NCBI RefSeq assembly: GCF_004005475.1
Contig: NZ_RZTZ01000016.1
Location: 31,547 to 95,546 of the forward strand
DNA: 64,000 nt
DNA from: Niallia taxi
Lineage (GTDB): Bacteria > Bacillota > Bacilli > Bacillales > Cytobacillaceae
Reading direction: 5' to 3'
The stretch's first letter is position 1, and every line of letters begins with the position of its first letter. The position numbers and the translations under genes are program-made. The notes beneath the pieces are model-generated. The model ran no database searches and was not told the origin of the DNA. It saw only the letters and a list, made by a program, of their open reading frames with translations. Below are positions 19,637 through 28,797 of this stretch, in pieces.

Positions 19637-22006
19637 TTATCGATCTCTGTTCACAAAATAATCGAGCAAATATTTTAAGAAGGCAGGGTTGCGTGGCGCT
19701 TGCTCTAATGTCTCAACAGCAAGACAATAATGTTCCCACATCGCCATTTTCGCTCCGTCTATCCCGAGGATCGATACAAAAGTGGTTTGATTGTTGTCTG
19801 CATCAATTCCAGCCTGCTTTCCAAGCTGACTTGTATCTCCTTCGACATCAAGCAAATCATCCTTAATTTGAAAAGCAATACCGGCATGGTAGGAAAACTT
19901 CTTCCATATGTCCATTTCCGCTTCATCTGCCTTTGCAAGAATGGCAGGCATAATCAAACAAACCTCAAATGCCATTCCCGTCTTATAGAAGCTCTTCCTG
20001 TTCAGCTCTTCAAGAGTTAAAATTTTGCCCTTAGAGTCCAAATCCATCGCCTGGCCCTTGCACATGTCTGCAGTCCTTTTGGAGGAATACTCAATTAAAC
20101 GCAGCACAGTCTTTGGGTCAAAGGAGCTAAGAGATGTCTGCTCCTCTACTGCCCTTTGTGTTAGAAAAAGACCAGTTAATTCAGCAACTGCAATGTTCGT
20201 AACCTGATGTAATGTCTGTCTTCCCCTGCGTATATTGGCATTATCCTGTGATGGCAGGTCATCAAAAATCAAAGAGGCTGTATGCATATATTCCAGGGAA
20301 CGCAGCAGCGGTAATATTTGTTTGCCGTCCAACCCATAGCCATGTACACCCATAAACCACGTCATTATTGGTCTTAATCGTTTCCCGTCACCATTCAGAC
20401 TGTAGTTCGCTCCATCAGTGAGCGGCTCTGCAAACAAACTATTCTCCGAGCTCTCTATTGTCATGGCGCTGTTAATCTGGCTGCGTACCGTTTTAACTTG
20501 TTCAAAAAACTGCTCATGCTCCGCTCTGTCACTTTGGAGGATACCAACCATATGATCTCTAAGAAGCTTATCAAAGAAATCAACATCATCTGCCCTTTTA
20601 ACCATTTTTTGAATGATTCTATTAAACTCTGGCATAGCAGATGCGAAAAGCTCCATTGTTTGGTTGTACTTTTCTGTTCCCCACTTCTTCTTAAAACGCT
20701 TTAAACCGTTAATTGCCCGGTCCAATATGACCTCACACGTCTTCCTGTCCGAGTTATACACATTATGAATTAAGTGGGATATAACCGTCCAATACAGTTC
20801 ATAAGGATTTATCAAGTCAGAGCGTGTACCATGATGCTTCATATAATACGTATAAGGAGTTACCGATCCATCCTGCCAATCATCAAACATATCAGCAAAA
20901 TCATCTGCAAGCTGGTTGTAAATTCCGTAGAAAAAAGATCTGCTCTCAAAGCCTTCTTCGAGCTGTGCACTTATGACAGATCGAACAATTAAGCGAGAAG
21001 AAGATGACTTTAAAATGACTGGGATAAACAAGTCTTCATTTGTGTATTTTCTGTTAGAGAGATTTTTATGCCGATCAACCTCTTGGGATTGAAAAAACAC
21101 ATAAGCCTGCTCTAAAAACGGAGTAATCATTTCCTCCCGCTGGTTTGCCTTTATATATTCAAATGCTTCTCGCAGTTCAGCATGAATATAGAAGATTAAT
21201 TCAGCATTATCTCCACGCCATTCTCCTAATTCTGGAACATTTCCTGAAGTAAGTGCCGTTCGAATTAAATGAGAGTATTGTCTTTCTTCTTCTGAAGACA
21301 ATATTTTTGCATCAAAGAGGTCATCAATGAACGGATATGTCAATCCATAAGAAAACCCGAGCTTTATTGCTTCACTTAGCTTTTGCGAGCGAATAGCAGA
21401 CTCTGCTCCATCCTCTAAATCATCCAAAACATGCATGATAACACCAGCAATAATTTTGATAAGCTTGCGCTGGGCGTTTGCTGCATCCATTCCTGCTGGA
21501 ATATTGGCAGAAACCGACCTAAGCTTATCCATCAGCCAAATCATCGTCGGCTCGATACCTTCCTTCTCCGCAAAACGATACAAACTCGCCATACTGAAAA
21601 TCCCGATTTTTTCTTTATTCTTACCAGTCAAATGCTTTTTCAAGCTCTCAACAGAGCTTCTAATTCCAGCAAGTGTTTCCGGTGCTTCTAAGGATTTCCC
21701 TAAATCCCTCATATAAAGATAAGAAACACTGCGATCCAAATAATCATCTAGTTTGCCTGTTTGATTCAACCAGTGGATATAATGCTGATATCCCGACGAA
21801 ACTTCCTTGCCCTTTCGCCGGGAAAAAAGCGAGAAAATAGTAGGAGGTTGAATATGGTTATGCTTCCACTCAGCAAAATCCTTTGTCAGGATTGGGATAA
21901 AAGTCTTTTCTGCCACCTGTCCATAAAGCTCTTGGAAATATTGGGACGCCTTCTGCTCTTGCTTAGAAAAGCACGCATCAGGATTTATTGTAAACTCCTT
22001 ATTCAT
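19637..22006 (-). CDS. Large two-domain isoprenoid synthase (polyprenyl synthetase C-terminus)
   Basis: Up to 798 residues (counting from an ATG at 22033; GTTGAGG favours the ATG at 22006, nine codons later). Numbering from the longer form: the C-terminal half is a classic trans-polyprenyl diphosphate synthase with GKRLRP (550-555), first Asp-rich motif DDLPSQD (591-597), RRGRQTLH (602-609), GQAMDLD (660-666), KTG (684-686) and second Asp motif DDLLD (725-729). The N-terminal half also has two Asp-rich motifs, DDLFD (237-241) and DDFAD (377-381), about 140 residues apart, the spacing expected of a second all-alpha isoprenoid synthase domain. Normal polyprenyl synthases are only 290-350 residues. 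Product unknown; a prenyl chain builder fused to a terpene-synthase-like domain is possible. Confidence 0.8.
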   Translation of the reverse strand: MNKEFTINPDACFSKQEQKASQYFQELYGQVAEKTFIPILTKDFAEWKHNHIQPPTIFSLFSRRKGKEVSSGYQHYIHWLNQTGKLDDYLDRSVSYLYMRDLGKSLEAPETLAGIRSSVESLKKHLTGKNKEKIGIFSMASLYRFAEKEGIEPTMIWLMDKLRSVSANIPAGMDAANAQRKLIKIIAGVIMHVLDDLEDGAESAIRSQKLSEAIKLGFSYGLTYPFIDDLFDAKILSSEEERQYSHLIRTALTSGNVPELGEWRGDNAELIFYIHAELREAFEYIKANQREEMITPFLEQAYVFFQSQEVDRHKNLSNRKYTNEDLFIPVILKSSSSRLIVRSVISAQLEEGFESRSFFYGIYNQLADDFADMFDDWQDGSVTPYTYYMKHHGTRSDLINPYELYWTVISHLIHNVYNSDRKTCEVILDRAINGLKRFKKKWGTEKYNQTMELFASAMPEFNRIIQKMVKRADDVDFFDKLLRDHMVGILQSDRAEHEQFFEQVKTVRSQINSAMTIESSENSLFAEPLTDGANYSLNGDGKRLRPIMTWFMGVHGYGLDGKQILPLLRSLEYMHTASLIFDDLPSQDNANIRRGRQTLHQVTNIAVAELTGLFLTQRAVEEQTSLSSFDPKTVLRLIEYSSKRTADMCKGQAMDLDSKGKILTLEELNRKSFYKTGMAFEVCLIMPAILAKADEAEMDIWKKFSYHAGIAFQIKDDLLDVEGDTSQLGKQAGIDADNNQTTFVSILGIDGAKMAMWEHYCLAVETLEQAPRNPAFLKYLLDYFVNRDR

Positions 22007-22121
22007 ACAGTAAAATACCTCAACTCTTTTCATTTACTATCTATTTAAATATAGTACTAGAAAAACAGGTTTATAACCAGAAACGAGCCATTCCATAAAT
22101 ACCAGACATTTCTTTCCGAAA

Positions 22122-22183
22122 AGAAAACGCTTTTATATCCAAACTATGTAAATTATCTTGTTGTTATAGCTTTACACTATAAC
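22122..22183 (+). promoter_or_regulatory. Control region of the aromatic-acid-type MFS gene: cre-like site and dyad
   Basis: 22122-22135 (AGAAAACGCTTTTA) matches cre at 12 of 14 positions. 22163-22183 is a dyad, GTTATAG - 7 nt - CTATAAC, the size of a typical operator for a local regulator. Both lie upstream of the ATG at 22269. Regulators are not identified. Confidence 0.4.
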
Positions 22184-22268
22184 CAATTATCTAAATTAAC
22201 AGTTACTCTATACCAGCTTTGCCATGCTATTATACAAACACAATCAAACATAGCAAGGAGAACAAATA

Positions 22269-23669
22269 ATGACAACAAAATCAACGACGATTAAAGCACG
22301 GAGCATTAACCCGTCTGCTGTAATTGCGGCAAGCAAGTTCAATCGGTTTCATTTATTAGTTTATTTATGGTGTGTGTACGCCATTGCATTCGACGGCTTT
22401 GATATTGCCATGTACGGTGTAGGCTTGCCGTTAATGATGGAGGACTTTAAGCTAACATCTGTTGAAGCAGGAGCGGTTGGAAGCTATACACTTGTCGGGA
22501 TGATGCTCGGTTCCTTTATCCTCGGCCCTGTCGCGGACATTATCGGCCGCAAAAAGGTATTAGCAATCTGCATGTTCCTGTTCAGTGTTTTCACACTTGG
22601 CTCAGGACTGGCACCGACTGTCACTATCTTTACAATTATGCGTTTTATCGCATCAATCGGAATGGGCGGGTTAATGCCAAACGTTATCGCCATGATGACC
22701 GACTATTCCCCTAAGAAAAATAGAGCATTAATCGTAGCGACAATGTATTGCGGTTATTCTGTCGGCGGAATCTTCGCTTCACTGCTTGGCATGTACTTGT
22801 TGGAGGATTTCGGCTGGAGAATTCTATACTGGCTGGGAATTCTGCCATTATTCACATTGCCAATCTTTTTGAAGAAGTTCCCTGAATCAATTTCCTATTA
22901 CACAGCGCGCAAGCAAAAGGACAAAATAGCAAATATCATGAACCAAATAGACCCGAGTGGCAATTATAAAGAAACAGATGAGTATGTATTTGCAACAGGA
23001 AAAGAAGCTGAAAGTGGCGCACCACTTAAAAAACTATTCTCAAACGGACGTGCTATCAGTACTTTCGCTTTCTGGATTTTTGTTGTCTGCAGTCTTCTAA
23101 TGGTTTCTGGCTTAAACACATGGCTGCCAAAAATCATGCAAGAATCAGGCTATGGCTTAACATCCGCCCTCTCATTTACACTCGTCTTGAGTGTCGGCCA
23201 AATTATCGGATCATTGCTTGGCGGCTATCTCGTTGATAAAATCGGACATCGAAATGTCCTTGTTTCCATGCTGCTGATTGGCGCAGTTTGCTTCGTCGCA
23301 CTAAGCCTAACATCAAACGCATTGCTGCTTTATGTTTTAATCGCATTAGGAGGAGCCTGCACAGGTGGTACACAAAACCTGGCAAATCCTTATATCTCTG
23401 AGTTTTATCCGAAAGAAATCCGTTCTACAGGAGTCGGCATTACAGTTGGGTTTGGGCGAATTGGATCCATACTCGCCCCAATTATTATCGGCTTGTTACT
23501 TGCCACAAATCTTGAACCAAAAAGTGCCTTTATGGCCTTTGCGATTCCGAGTATTCTTGGAGGAGCAGTCCTGCTGCTAGTTCGAGAAAAGTATGGCAGC
23601 TTCGACCGCCTTGGTGCAACGCGAGATAATATTGTGTTGAAGGTAACAGATGAGGTTGGAAGCAGATAA
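22269..23669 (+). CDS. MFS transporter, aromatic acid:H+ symporter (AAHS) type
   Basis: 466 residues, 12 spans. The first span carries DGFDIAMYGVGLPLMM, matching the DG-x-D signature of AAHS transporters (PcaK, BenK and relatives) and also seen in the niacin transporter NiaP. Motif A GPVADIIGRKK follows span 2, and GGYLVDKIGHRN follows span 8. Substrate is probably a small aromatic or other carboxylate. No catabolic genes adjoin it. Start ATG after AAGGAG; terminator follows. Confidence 0.8.
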   Translation: MTTKSTTIKARSINPSAVIAASKFNRFHLLVYLWCVYAIAFDGFDIAMYGVGLPLMMEDFKLTSVEAGAVGSYTLVGMMLGSFILGPVADIIGRKKVLAICMFLFSVFTLGSGLAPTVTIFTIMRFIASIGMGGLMPNVIAMMTDYSPKKNRALIVATMYCGYSVGGIFASLLGMYLLEDFGWRILYWLGILPLFTLPIFLKKFPESISYYTARKQKDKIANIMNQIDPSGNYKETDEYVFATGKEAESGAPLKKLFSNGRAISTFAFWIFVVCSLLMVSGLNTWLPKIMQESGYGLTSALSFTLVLSVGQIIGSLLGGYLVDKIGHRNVLVSMLLIGAVCFVALSLTSNALLLYVLIALGGACTGGTQNLANPYISEFYPKEIRSTGVGITVGFGRIGSILAPIIIGLLLATNLEPKSAFMAFAIPSILGGAVLLLVREKYGSFDRLGATRDNIVLKVTDEVGSR

Positions 23670-23681
23670 TTGTATGAAGGA

Positions 23682-23702
23682 GGCAACGACATCGTCGTTG
23701 CC
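23682..23702 (+). terminator. Terminator of the MFS gene
   Basis: Nine-bp GC-rich stem (23682-23690 with 23694-23702), 3-base loop, then TTTTGTGTTTT. Confidence 0.88.
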
Positions 23703-23975
23703 TTTTGTGTTTTAAATACTTTGGTATTTTTGAAAATAGTAAAAAAACGAAGGCACCAAGTAAACCAAAGAAAATAATTCCAGCAACAGTAAATAAACTG
23801 TACATCTCAGACGGGTTATTAAACATTTCACCAAGCTCTAGCGAGAGGAAATGGAGTTTGTATGAAGCATGTATATTCAGCAGCTGTTAAAATAAGCGGT
23901 ACTACTAAAATAATGACTACATATCCTAAACCACAAATGAAAACCCATTGCTTACTATCTTTAAATTTTTCACCC
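23700..23975 (-). pseudogene. Frameshifted two-span membrane protein remnant
   Basis: Two overlapping minus-strand frames together spell about 90 residues of a membrane protein. The upstream part (KDSKQWVFICGLGYVV then ILVVPLIL) stops at a TGA. The continuation (ELGEMFNNPSEMYSLF, then a hydrophobic span and a basic tail) resumes one frame over at about 23835. No in-frame start codon is visible and the 3' end runs into the MFS terminator without a stop. Family not recognised. The rest of 23670-24212 shows no other gene. Confidence 0.45.
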
Positions 23976-24212
23976 CTTTATTCCCCCTCCTATTTTTCTT
24001 AATTTGCAGCTCCATTCTAACGATATAAGTTCCCTAGCATAAGCCTACTTGTTATTACTTCTTAATTTTACCATTTGAACACTATTCAACATGTACCATT
24101 TCTGAAAAGCAAAAACACATAAATGACACTCCAGCTATTCCAAATAAAAAACTCCACAAAGCAAATAAAGTTTCCTCTATCTACCTTAGTGGAGTTGTAA
24201 TGCTTATGATAA

Positions 24213-24608
24213 TTATTTCGCATTTTCATCTGGCTGGTGAATCCCAAAAATATTCCCCTCTGGATCCTTATAATAACCTTGCCAAGCCATTCCAGGCAGC
24301 GCATATTTCGGCAATGCGACTGTCCCGCCATTTTCCAATATTTTCGCTTCACTTTGATTGTAATTTTCTACTCCCATCGTACAAGCAAATCCATTCAATG
24401 CTTGGGTAGCCTCAGGAGCTGGGCCTTGTCGCTGCATTAATGCCCCGTTTATCCCCAACTCTTCCTCTTTACCTGTTACAGCTCCAAAGTAAGGCATTCC
24501 GGCATATTCCGTCCAATCCTGAAATGTCCAGCCGAATACCTCTCCATAAAACTTCTTTGCCCGATCCATGTCACTAACATGAATCTCGAAATGTACTAAT
24601 CTTCCCAT
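24213..24608 (-). CDS. VOC (glyoxalase/bleomycin-resistance fold) family protein
   Basis: 131 residues. Two beta-alpha-beta-beta-beta units; starts GRLVHFEIHVSDMDRAKKFY with the typical first-motif histidine, and has a KDPEGNIFGI second half. The ATG at 24608 is chosen because GGAGG lies 5 bp upstream; an in-frame TTG four codons earlier overlaps that site. VOC proteins bind metal and small molecules; function here unknown. Confidence 0.85.
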   Translation of the reverse strand: MGRLVHFEIHVSDMDRAKKFYGEVFGWTFQDWTEYAGMPYFGAVTGKEEELGINGALMQRQGPAPEATQALNGFACTMGVENYNQSEAKILENGGTVALPKYALPGMAWQGYYKDPEGNIFGIHQPDENAK

Positions 24609-24726
24609 GTTTACCTCCAAGGTTTATAGAATTATTGTTTGCCATTATTAAATTCCGTTTTACTGTCGTATTTTCCTATATAGGATGGACAATTTTCAAA
24701 AAATAATTCCACTGTAAAAGAGAAAA

Positions 24727-24747
24727 CCCCAATAAATCTTATTGGGG
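24727..24747 (-). terminator. Terminator of the GyrI-like gene
   Basis: Nine-bp stem CCCCAATAA / TTATTGGGG (24727-24735 with 24739-24747) followed by U-rich sequence on the minus strand. Confidence 0.85.
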
Positions 24748-24795
24748 CAGAGTTCTTATATTATCCTGATGAACAAACTCATACATCCATAACCA

Positions 24796-25251
24796 TTACC
24801 TAACCGGAACACAAAGCTCACAATAATGCCTCTCAACAAGCTCCATGCTGTACCGCTCCAATACAGGTCTCGTTTTATCAAGCTTAAACCCGAATGCATC
24901 CAATACTAGAAATACTTCATCCCATGCCCTTTGAACAGCTTCTGCTGTGTGGGTTATTTTGAAGACAGCGTATTTCCCTCCGCTCATACCTCTTAGCTTT
25001 ACTTCCTTGTCATCTGTAATAAATCCTTGAGGAACAATTAAGCAAACGTCGTATCGGCAAGCTTCCGGTGCTGTCAGTAAGGGATTATCTTGGGCAATAC
25101 CGAAAATACTAGATTTTTGCTCCAGCAGGTTATTAGCATCAAGCCAACCTTTGAATTTCTCCATTAATCGTCGATTCTCAGGACCATATGGGCCTATTTG
25201 TCTCATATAGGTGACTGTGCAAGACGGCATTATCTCTATACTAGGGTTCAT
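24796..25251 (-). CDS. GyrI-like / AraC effector-binding-domain protein
   Basis: 151 residues. A stand-alone GyrI-like (SbmC) small-molecule-binding fold: starts with EIMPSCTVTYMRQIGPYG, and has YDVCLIVP and GGKYAVFKITH, the usual conserved strands. ATG at 25251 follows AGGAAAG; a longer frame with an upstream ATG lacks a ribosome site. Such proteins bind drugs or hydrophobic ligands, and some inhibit DNA gyrase toxins. Divergence from neighbours gives no clue to its ligand. Confidence 0.8.
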   Translation of the reverse strand: MNPSIEIMPSCTVTYMRQIGPYGPENRRLMEKFKGWLDANNLLEQKSSIFGIAQDNPLLTAPEACRYDVCLIVPQGFITDDKEVKLRGMSGGKYAVFKITHTAEAVQRAWDEVFLVLDAFGFKLDKTRPVLERYSMELVERHYCELCVPVR

Positions 25252-25349
25252 ATTTACTTTCCTTTCCATTAAAGTACATCGATGTCTGAACACATCGTAT
25301 AATGTACTAAAATGGAAAACAACTGGAATCTTAATAAAGTTTTATATTT

Positions 25350-26123
25350 TTACACTCCGAGCTCATTTATAACAGAAATTACTTGGATATTGTGCTTTTC
25401 TAGTATTTCAAGCATATTTTCCGGCACTTCCTTTTCCGTAATAACGATATCAATGTCTTCTAAACCGCATACTTTTTGGAAAAAGGTTTTATTAAACTTC
25501 GTAGAATCAACAAGGACGATAACTGTATCAGAACTTCTTACCATTTCACGGTTTAGCAGGCCTTCTTCCTCAATGGACGTTGACAAACCCGCTTCAGAAA
25601 TACCGCAGGTTCCAATAAAGCATTTGTTTACTTTATAATCTTGGATATCTTTAATTGCCCGTGAACCATATATGGCTCGATGATTTTTAGAAACTGTCCC
25701 GCCTAACAGATTAATGCGGAAATTTTCTTTTCCCAATAATTCATTCGCAACATCCATCGAATTGGTCACAATATTATGATTCTGGCTTGATAAGTATTTT
25801 GTTAAGGCCAAAACTGTTGTTGATGCATCTAAAATAAGATGGTCTCCTTCACGAATCAAGGACGCTGCCAGTTTGCCAATCTCATTCTTTGCTGCAAACG
25901 CCATTTCAGCGCGCTCGTCAAAATTATAAACCTCATTGTGTAATTGCGTTCTTTTTGCTCCGCCTCTGATTCTAATTACTCTTTTTGCTTCTTCCAAAAG
26001 AATCAAATCTCTTCTCGCTGTATCTTTTGATACATGATTCAGCTCACAGATTGTTTCTATATCAATTCTCTCATTTACTTGTAAATATTGGACAATTGCC
26101 TCAAGTCTTTCATCCTGTAACAT
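25350..26123 (-). CDS. DeoR-family transcriptional regulator
   Basis: 257 residues. N-terminal DeoR helix-turn-helix (about 1-57, with RIDIETICELNHVSKDTARRDL) and a C-terminal DeoRC sugar-phosphate-sensor domain (about 75-235, with DASTTVLALTKYL and LLGGTVSKNHRA). It is divergent from the two amidohydrolase genes and probably controls them. The intergenic region has a repeated TAAGTTTTT (near 26146 and 26189) that could be its operator. Confidence 0.9.
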   Translation of the reverse strand: MLQDERLEAIVQYLQVNERIDIETICELNHVSKDTARRDLILLEEAKRVIRIRGGAKRTQLHNEVYNFDERAEMAFAAKNEIGKLAASLIREGDHLILDASTTVLALTKYLSSQNHNIVTNSMDVANELLGKENFRINLLGGTVSKNHRAIYGSRAIKDIQDYKVNKCFIGTCGISEAGLSTSIEEEGLLNREMVRSSDTVIVLVDSTKFNKTFFQKVCGLEDIDIVITEKEVPENMLEILEKHNIQVISVINELGV

Positions 26124-26296
26124 TTCTTCACCTCATTCCTTATATTATAAGTTTTTTTAAGTATTCTTGCAAAATAATGAACTATTTTAAGTTTTTCTGC
26201 TTGAATATGCATTTTTAGTTCGTTATGATTACTATAAACAGCTATATTTAACTTATTTCGCCTTATTAATTATCAAAATAGAAAGTGGTGAGCATC
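26124..26296. promoter_or_regulatory. Divergent promoter region between deoR-type gene and amidohydrolases
   Basis: 173 bp, very AT-rich. Two direct copies of TAAGTTTTT about 43 bp apart are the only repeated word I see. No confident promoter hexamers assigned. Confidence 0.35.
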
Positions 26297-27526
26297 ATGT
26301 CTTCATCCTACTGGCTAACGAATGTTTGCTTGGAAAAAGGGTTTCGCTACGAAAATGGCGTGGTTATTGGAACGGAAACGGAAAACTGTCATCTGCTTGT
26401 GGAAAATGGCAAAATCGCCAAAATTATTTCTGCTGATACATTGCCTGACGACCAGTTACCAAAAAAAGATGTCGATAACTTATTGGCCTTACCGTCCTTC
26501 ATAGAAAAGCATGTTCATTTAGACAAGACAATTTTAGGAGAAAAATGGCGGGCAGTAACTCCTGTAGCTAGTATTTTTGAACGATTTGAAATCGAAAAAA
26601 GAGTACTTCCCTCGCTCTCCACTACAACAAAGGAAAGAGCGAAAGCACTAATTGAAATACTGCTTCAAGCAGGTTCCACACATATTCGCACACATGTTGA
26701 TATCTATCAAGAAGCTGGGCTCACAAACTTCTTTGAAATCCAAGAAGCACTTGCAGATTATAAAGGAAAATTATCCTCTGAAATTGTCGCTTTCCCACAG
26801 CATGGATTGCTTCGTAATAACTGCGCAGATTTAGTAAGAGAAGCTGTTCGTAACGGTGCTAGTTTAGTAGGCGGTGTCGATCCTGCTAATGTGGATGGGA
26901 ATATGGAGAAATCATTACAGCAAATGATGGAGATTGCCGTTGAAGGAAATGCTGATATTGACCTGCATTTGCATGATCCAGGCAAGCTTGGACTAGAAAC
27001 GATAAAAAGGCTGGCACAACTGACTGAAGAGTCTGGCTGGCAAGGAAGAGTGGCTGTCAGCCACGCGTTTGCATTGGCAGACATGGGTGAAGGCGAAGCG
27101 GATGAAATGGCACAGATGCTATCAGAGCTTGGTATTTCGATTATTACTAGTGTACCGATTGGCAGAACCATGCCTCCCGTCAACTTCCTGCATAACAAGG
27201 GAGTACAGGTTGCAGTAGCATGTGACAATATTTTCGACTCATGGTCACCGTTTGGAAATGGAGATATTTTAGAGCGGGCCAGTCGGTTAGCTGAACTTAC
27301 AGGCAGATCAACAGAACAAATGCTTGCCGAAACACTTGGGTTTATTACTGGAGGTATTACACCGTTAAATAAAAACGGACAGCAGGCTTGGCCAAAGGTC
27401 GGTGACGATGCGAGCATTGTCTTCACAGAAGCAAGCTGCTCTGCCGAAGCAATTGCTAGAAGATCAAACCGCCCTGCCGTTATGTACCGTGGAAAACTAG
27501 TATCAGGTGGGTTTACGAAAGGATGA
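26297..27526 (+). CDS. Cytosine-deaminase-like amidohydrolase, copy 1
   Basis: 409 residues. Amidohydrolase TIM-barrel with metal-site motifs H72-x-H74 (HVHLDK), H224 (HLHD), H256 (VSHAF) and D310 (CDNIFDSWSPFGNGD), laid out as in cytosine deaminase CodA. The residue that aligns with the catalytic Glu of CodA (HCDE) is Asp227. The ATG at 26297 follows AGTGGTGAG. Likely deaminates or hydrolyses an N-heterocycle; cytosine itself is not certain. Overlaps nothing; copy 2 begins 4 bp after its stop. Confidence 0.8.
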   Translation: MSSSYWLTNVCLEKGFRYENGVVIGTETENCHLLVENGKIAKIISADTLPDDQLPKKDVDNLLALPSFIEKHVHLDKTILGEKWRAVTPVASIFERFEIEKRVLPSLSTTTKERAKALIEILLQAGSTHIRTHVDIYQEAGLTNFFEIQEALADYKGKLSSEIVAFPQHGLLRNNCADLVREAVRNGASLVGGVDPANVDGNMEKSLQQMMEIAVEGNADIDLHLHDPGKLGLETIKRLAQLTEESGWQGRVAVSHAFALADMGEGEADEMAQMLSELGISIITSVPIGRTMPPVNFLHNKGVQVAVACDNIFDSWSPFGNGDILERASRLAELTGRSTEQMLAETLGFITGGITPLNKNGQQAWPKVGDDASIVFTEASCSAEAIARRSNRPAVMYRGKLVSGGFTKG

Positions 27527-27530
27527 TAGC

Positions 27531-28763
27531 ATGACATATTCTTCTTATTGGCTGACAAACGTCCGTTTAGAAACCGGTTATCAGTACAATAACAATGAAA
27601 CCATTACAGGCACAGACACAGCCATTTTCCATCTTCTCGTTGAAAATGGAAAATTCACCAAAATTGTTCCTCAAGAAACCGTAATTAGTGATAATGCAAT
27701 CAAATATGATGCACAAAAATGGCTGTTGCTGCCAACCTTTAAAGAAATGCATATTCACCTTGATAAAACCTATTACGGCGGACCATGGAAAGCCGTTACA
27801 CCAGCGAAAAGCATCTTTGATCGCTTTGCAGAGGAGAAAGAACTGTTGCCACAATTATTGCCGACTGCCAAGGATAGAGCAAAGAAAATCTTAAATTTAC
27901 TGATTGGGTTCGGTTCAACACATGTTCGCACCCACGTTAACATTGATCCTGTAGTAGGACTGAAAAATTTAGAAGCTACACTCGATGCTCTGCAAACATT
28001 CTCCGGAAAGATTTCACATGAGATTGTCGCATTCCCGCAGCATGGCTTACTTCAATCTGGCGTGGAGAGCCTTGTCAGAGAAGCCTTAAAACATGGAGCA
28101 ACACATGTCGGCGGAGTTGATCCTCATACAGTCGATGGAAATATCGAAAAGTCATTAAATACAATAATCGAAATGGCTGTTGATACCAATTCCGAGATTG
28201 ATATCCATATCCATGACAGAGATCATTTAGGATTGTTTACGATGAATAGATTAGCAGATTTAACGGAGCAGGCGCGGCTGCATAACAAAGTAACAGTCAG
28301 CCATGCGTTTGGCTTTGCTGGTATTCCAGATACAAAAGCTGCTGAATTGGCAGCACGGTTCGCTCAGCTTGGAATAGAGGTTACTTCAACGGTCCCTATC
28401 GGAAAACTGATCATGCCAATTCCCCTTTTGAAGGAGAAAGGTGTTCAAGTATCACTAGGTACAGACAGCCTTACTGACCATTGGTCCCCTTTTGGCAACG
28501 GTGATAATTTAGAAAAGGCAGGCCGTCTGGCAGAACTTTATGGATATGCTGATGAATGGTCATTATCACAGTCACTTAAGTTTATTACTGGCGGGAAAAC
28601 ACCGTTGGATAAGCAAGGCAAACAAGTATGGCCAGTTGTTGGAGACGATGCTGATATGAATCTTGTTAAGGCGTCATGCAGTGCTGAAGCAGTTGCAAGA
28701 CGGGCAACTAGAGAGGCTGTTTTTTATAAAGGGACATTATTATCTGGTTCGCTCTCCCATTAA
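27531..28763 (+). CDS. Cytosine-deaminase-like amidohydrolase, copy 2
   Basis: 410 residues and clearly a paralogue of the preceding gene along its full length: same start (SSYWLTNVRLETG), HIHLDKTYYGGPWKAVTPA, IVAFPQHGLL, HIHDRDHLG, VSHAFGFAG and DHWSPFGNGDNLEKAGRLAEL. Metal ligands are all kept and again Asp replaces the CodA Glu. ATG at 27531 after AAAGGATG; the two genes are separated by 4 bp and must be co-transcribed. Copies have diverged enough to suggest two substrates or a hetero-oligomer. Confidence 0.8.
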   Translation: MTYSSYWLTNVRLETGYQYNNNETITGTDTAIFHLLVENGKFTKIVPQETVISDNAIKYDAQKWLLLPTFKEMHIHLDKTYYGGPWKAVTPAKSIFDRFAEEKELLPQLLPTAKDRAKKILNLLIGFGSTHVRTHVNIDPVVGLKNLEATLDALQTFSGKISHEIVAFPQHGLLQSGVESLVREALKHGATHVGGVDPHTVDGNIEKSLNTIIEMAVDTNSEIDIHIHDRDHLGLFTMNRLADLTEQARLHNKVTVSHAFGFAGIPDTKAAELAARFAQLGIEVTSTVPIGKLIMPIPLLKEKGVQVSLGTDSLTDHWSPFGNGDNLEKAGRLAELYGYADEWSLSQSLKFITGGKTPLDKQGKQVWPVVGDDADMNLVKASCSAEAVARRATREAVFYKGTLLSGSLSH

Positions 28764-28797
28764 TAGCATATTCTTAAGAAATGGAGGCTAAGTCTAT

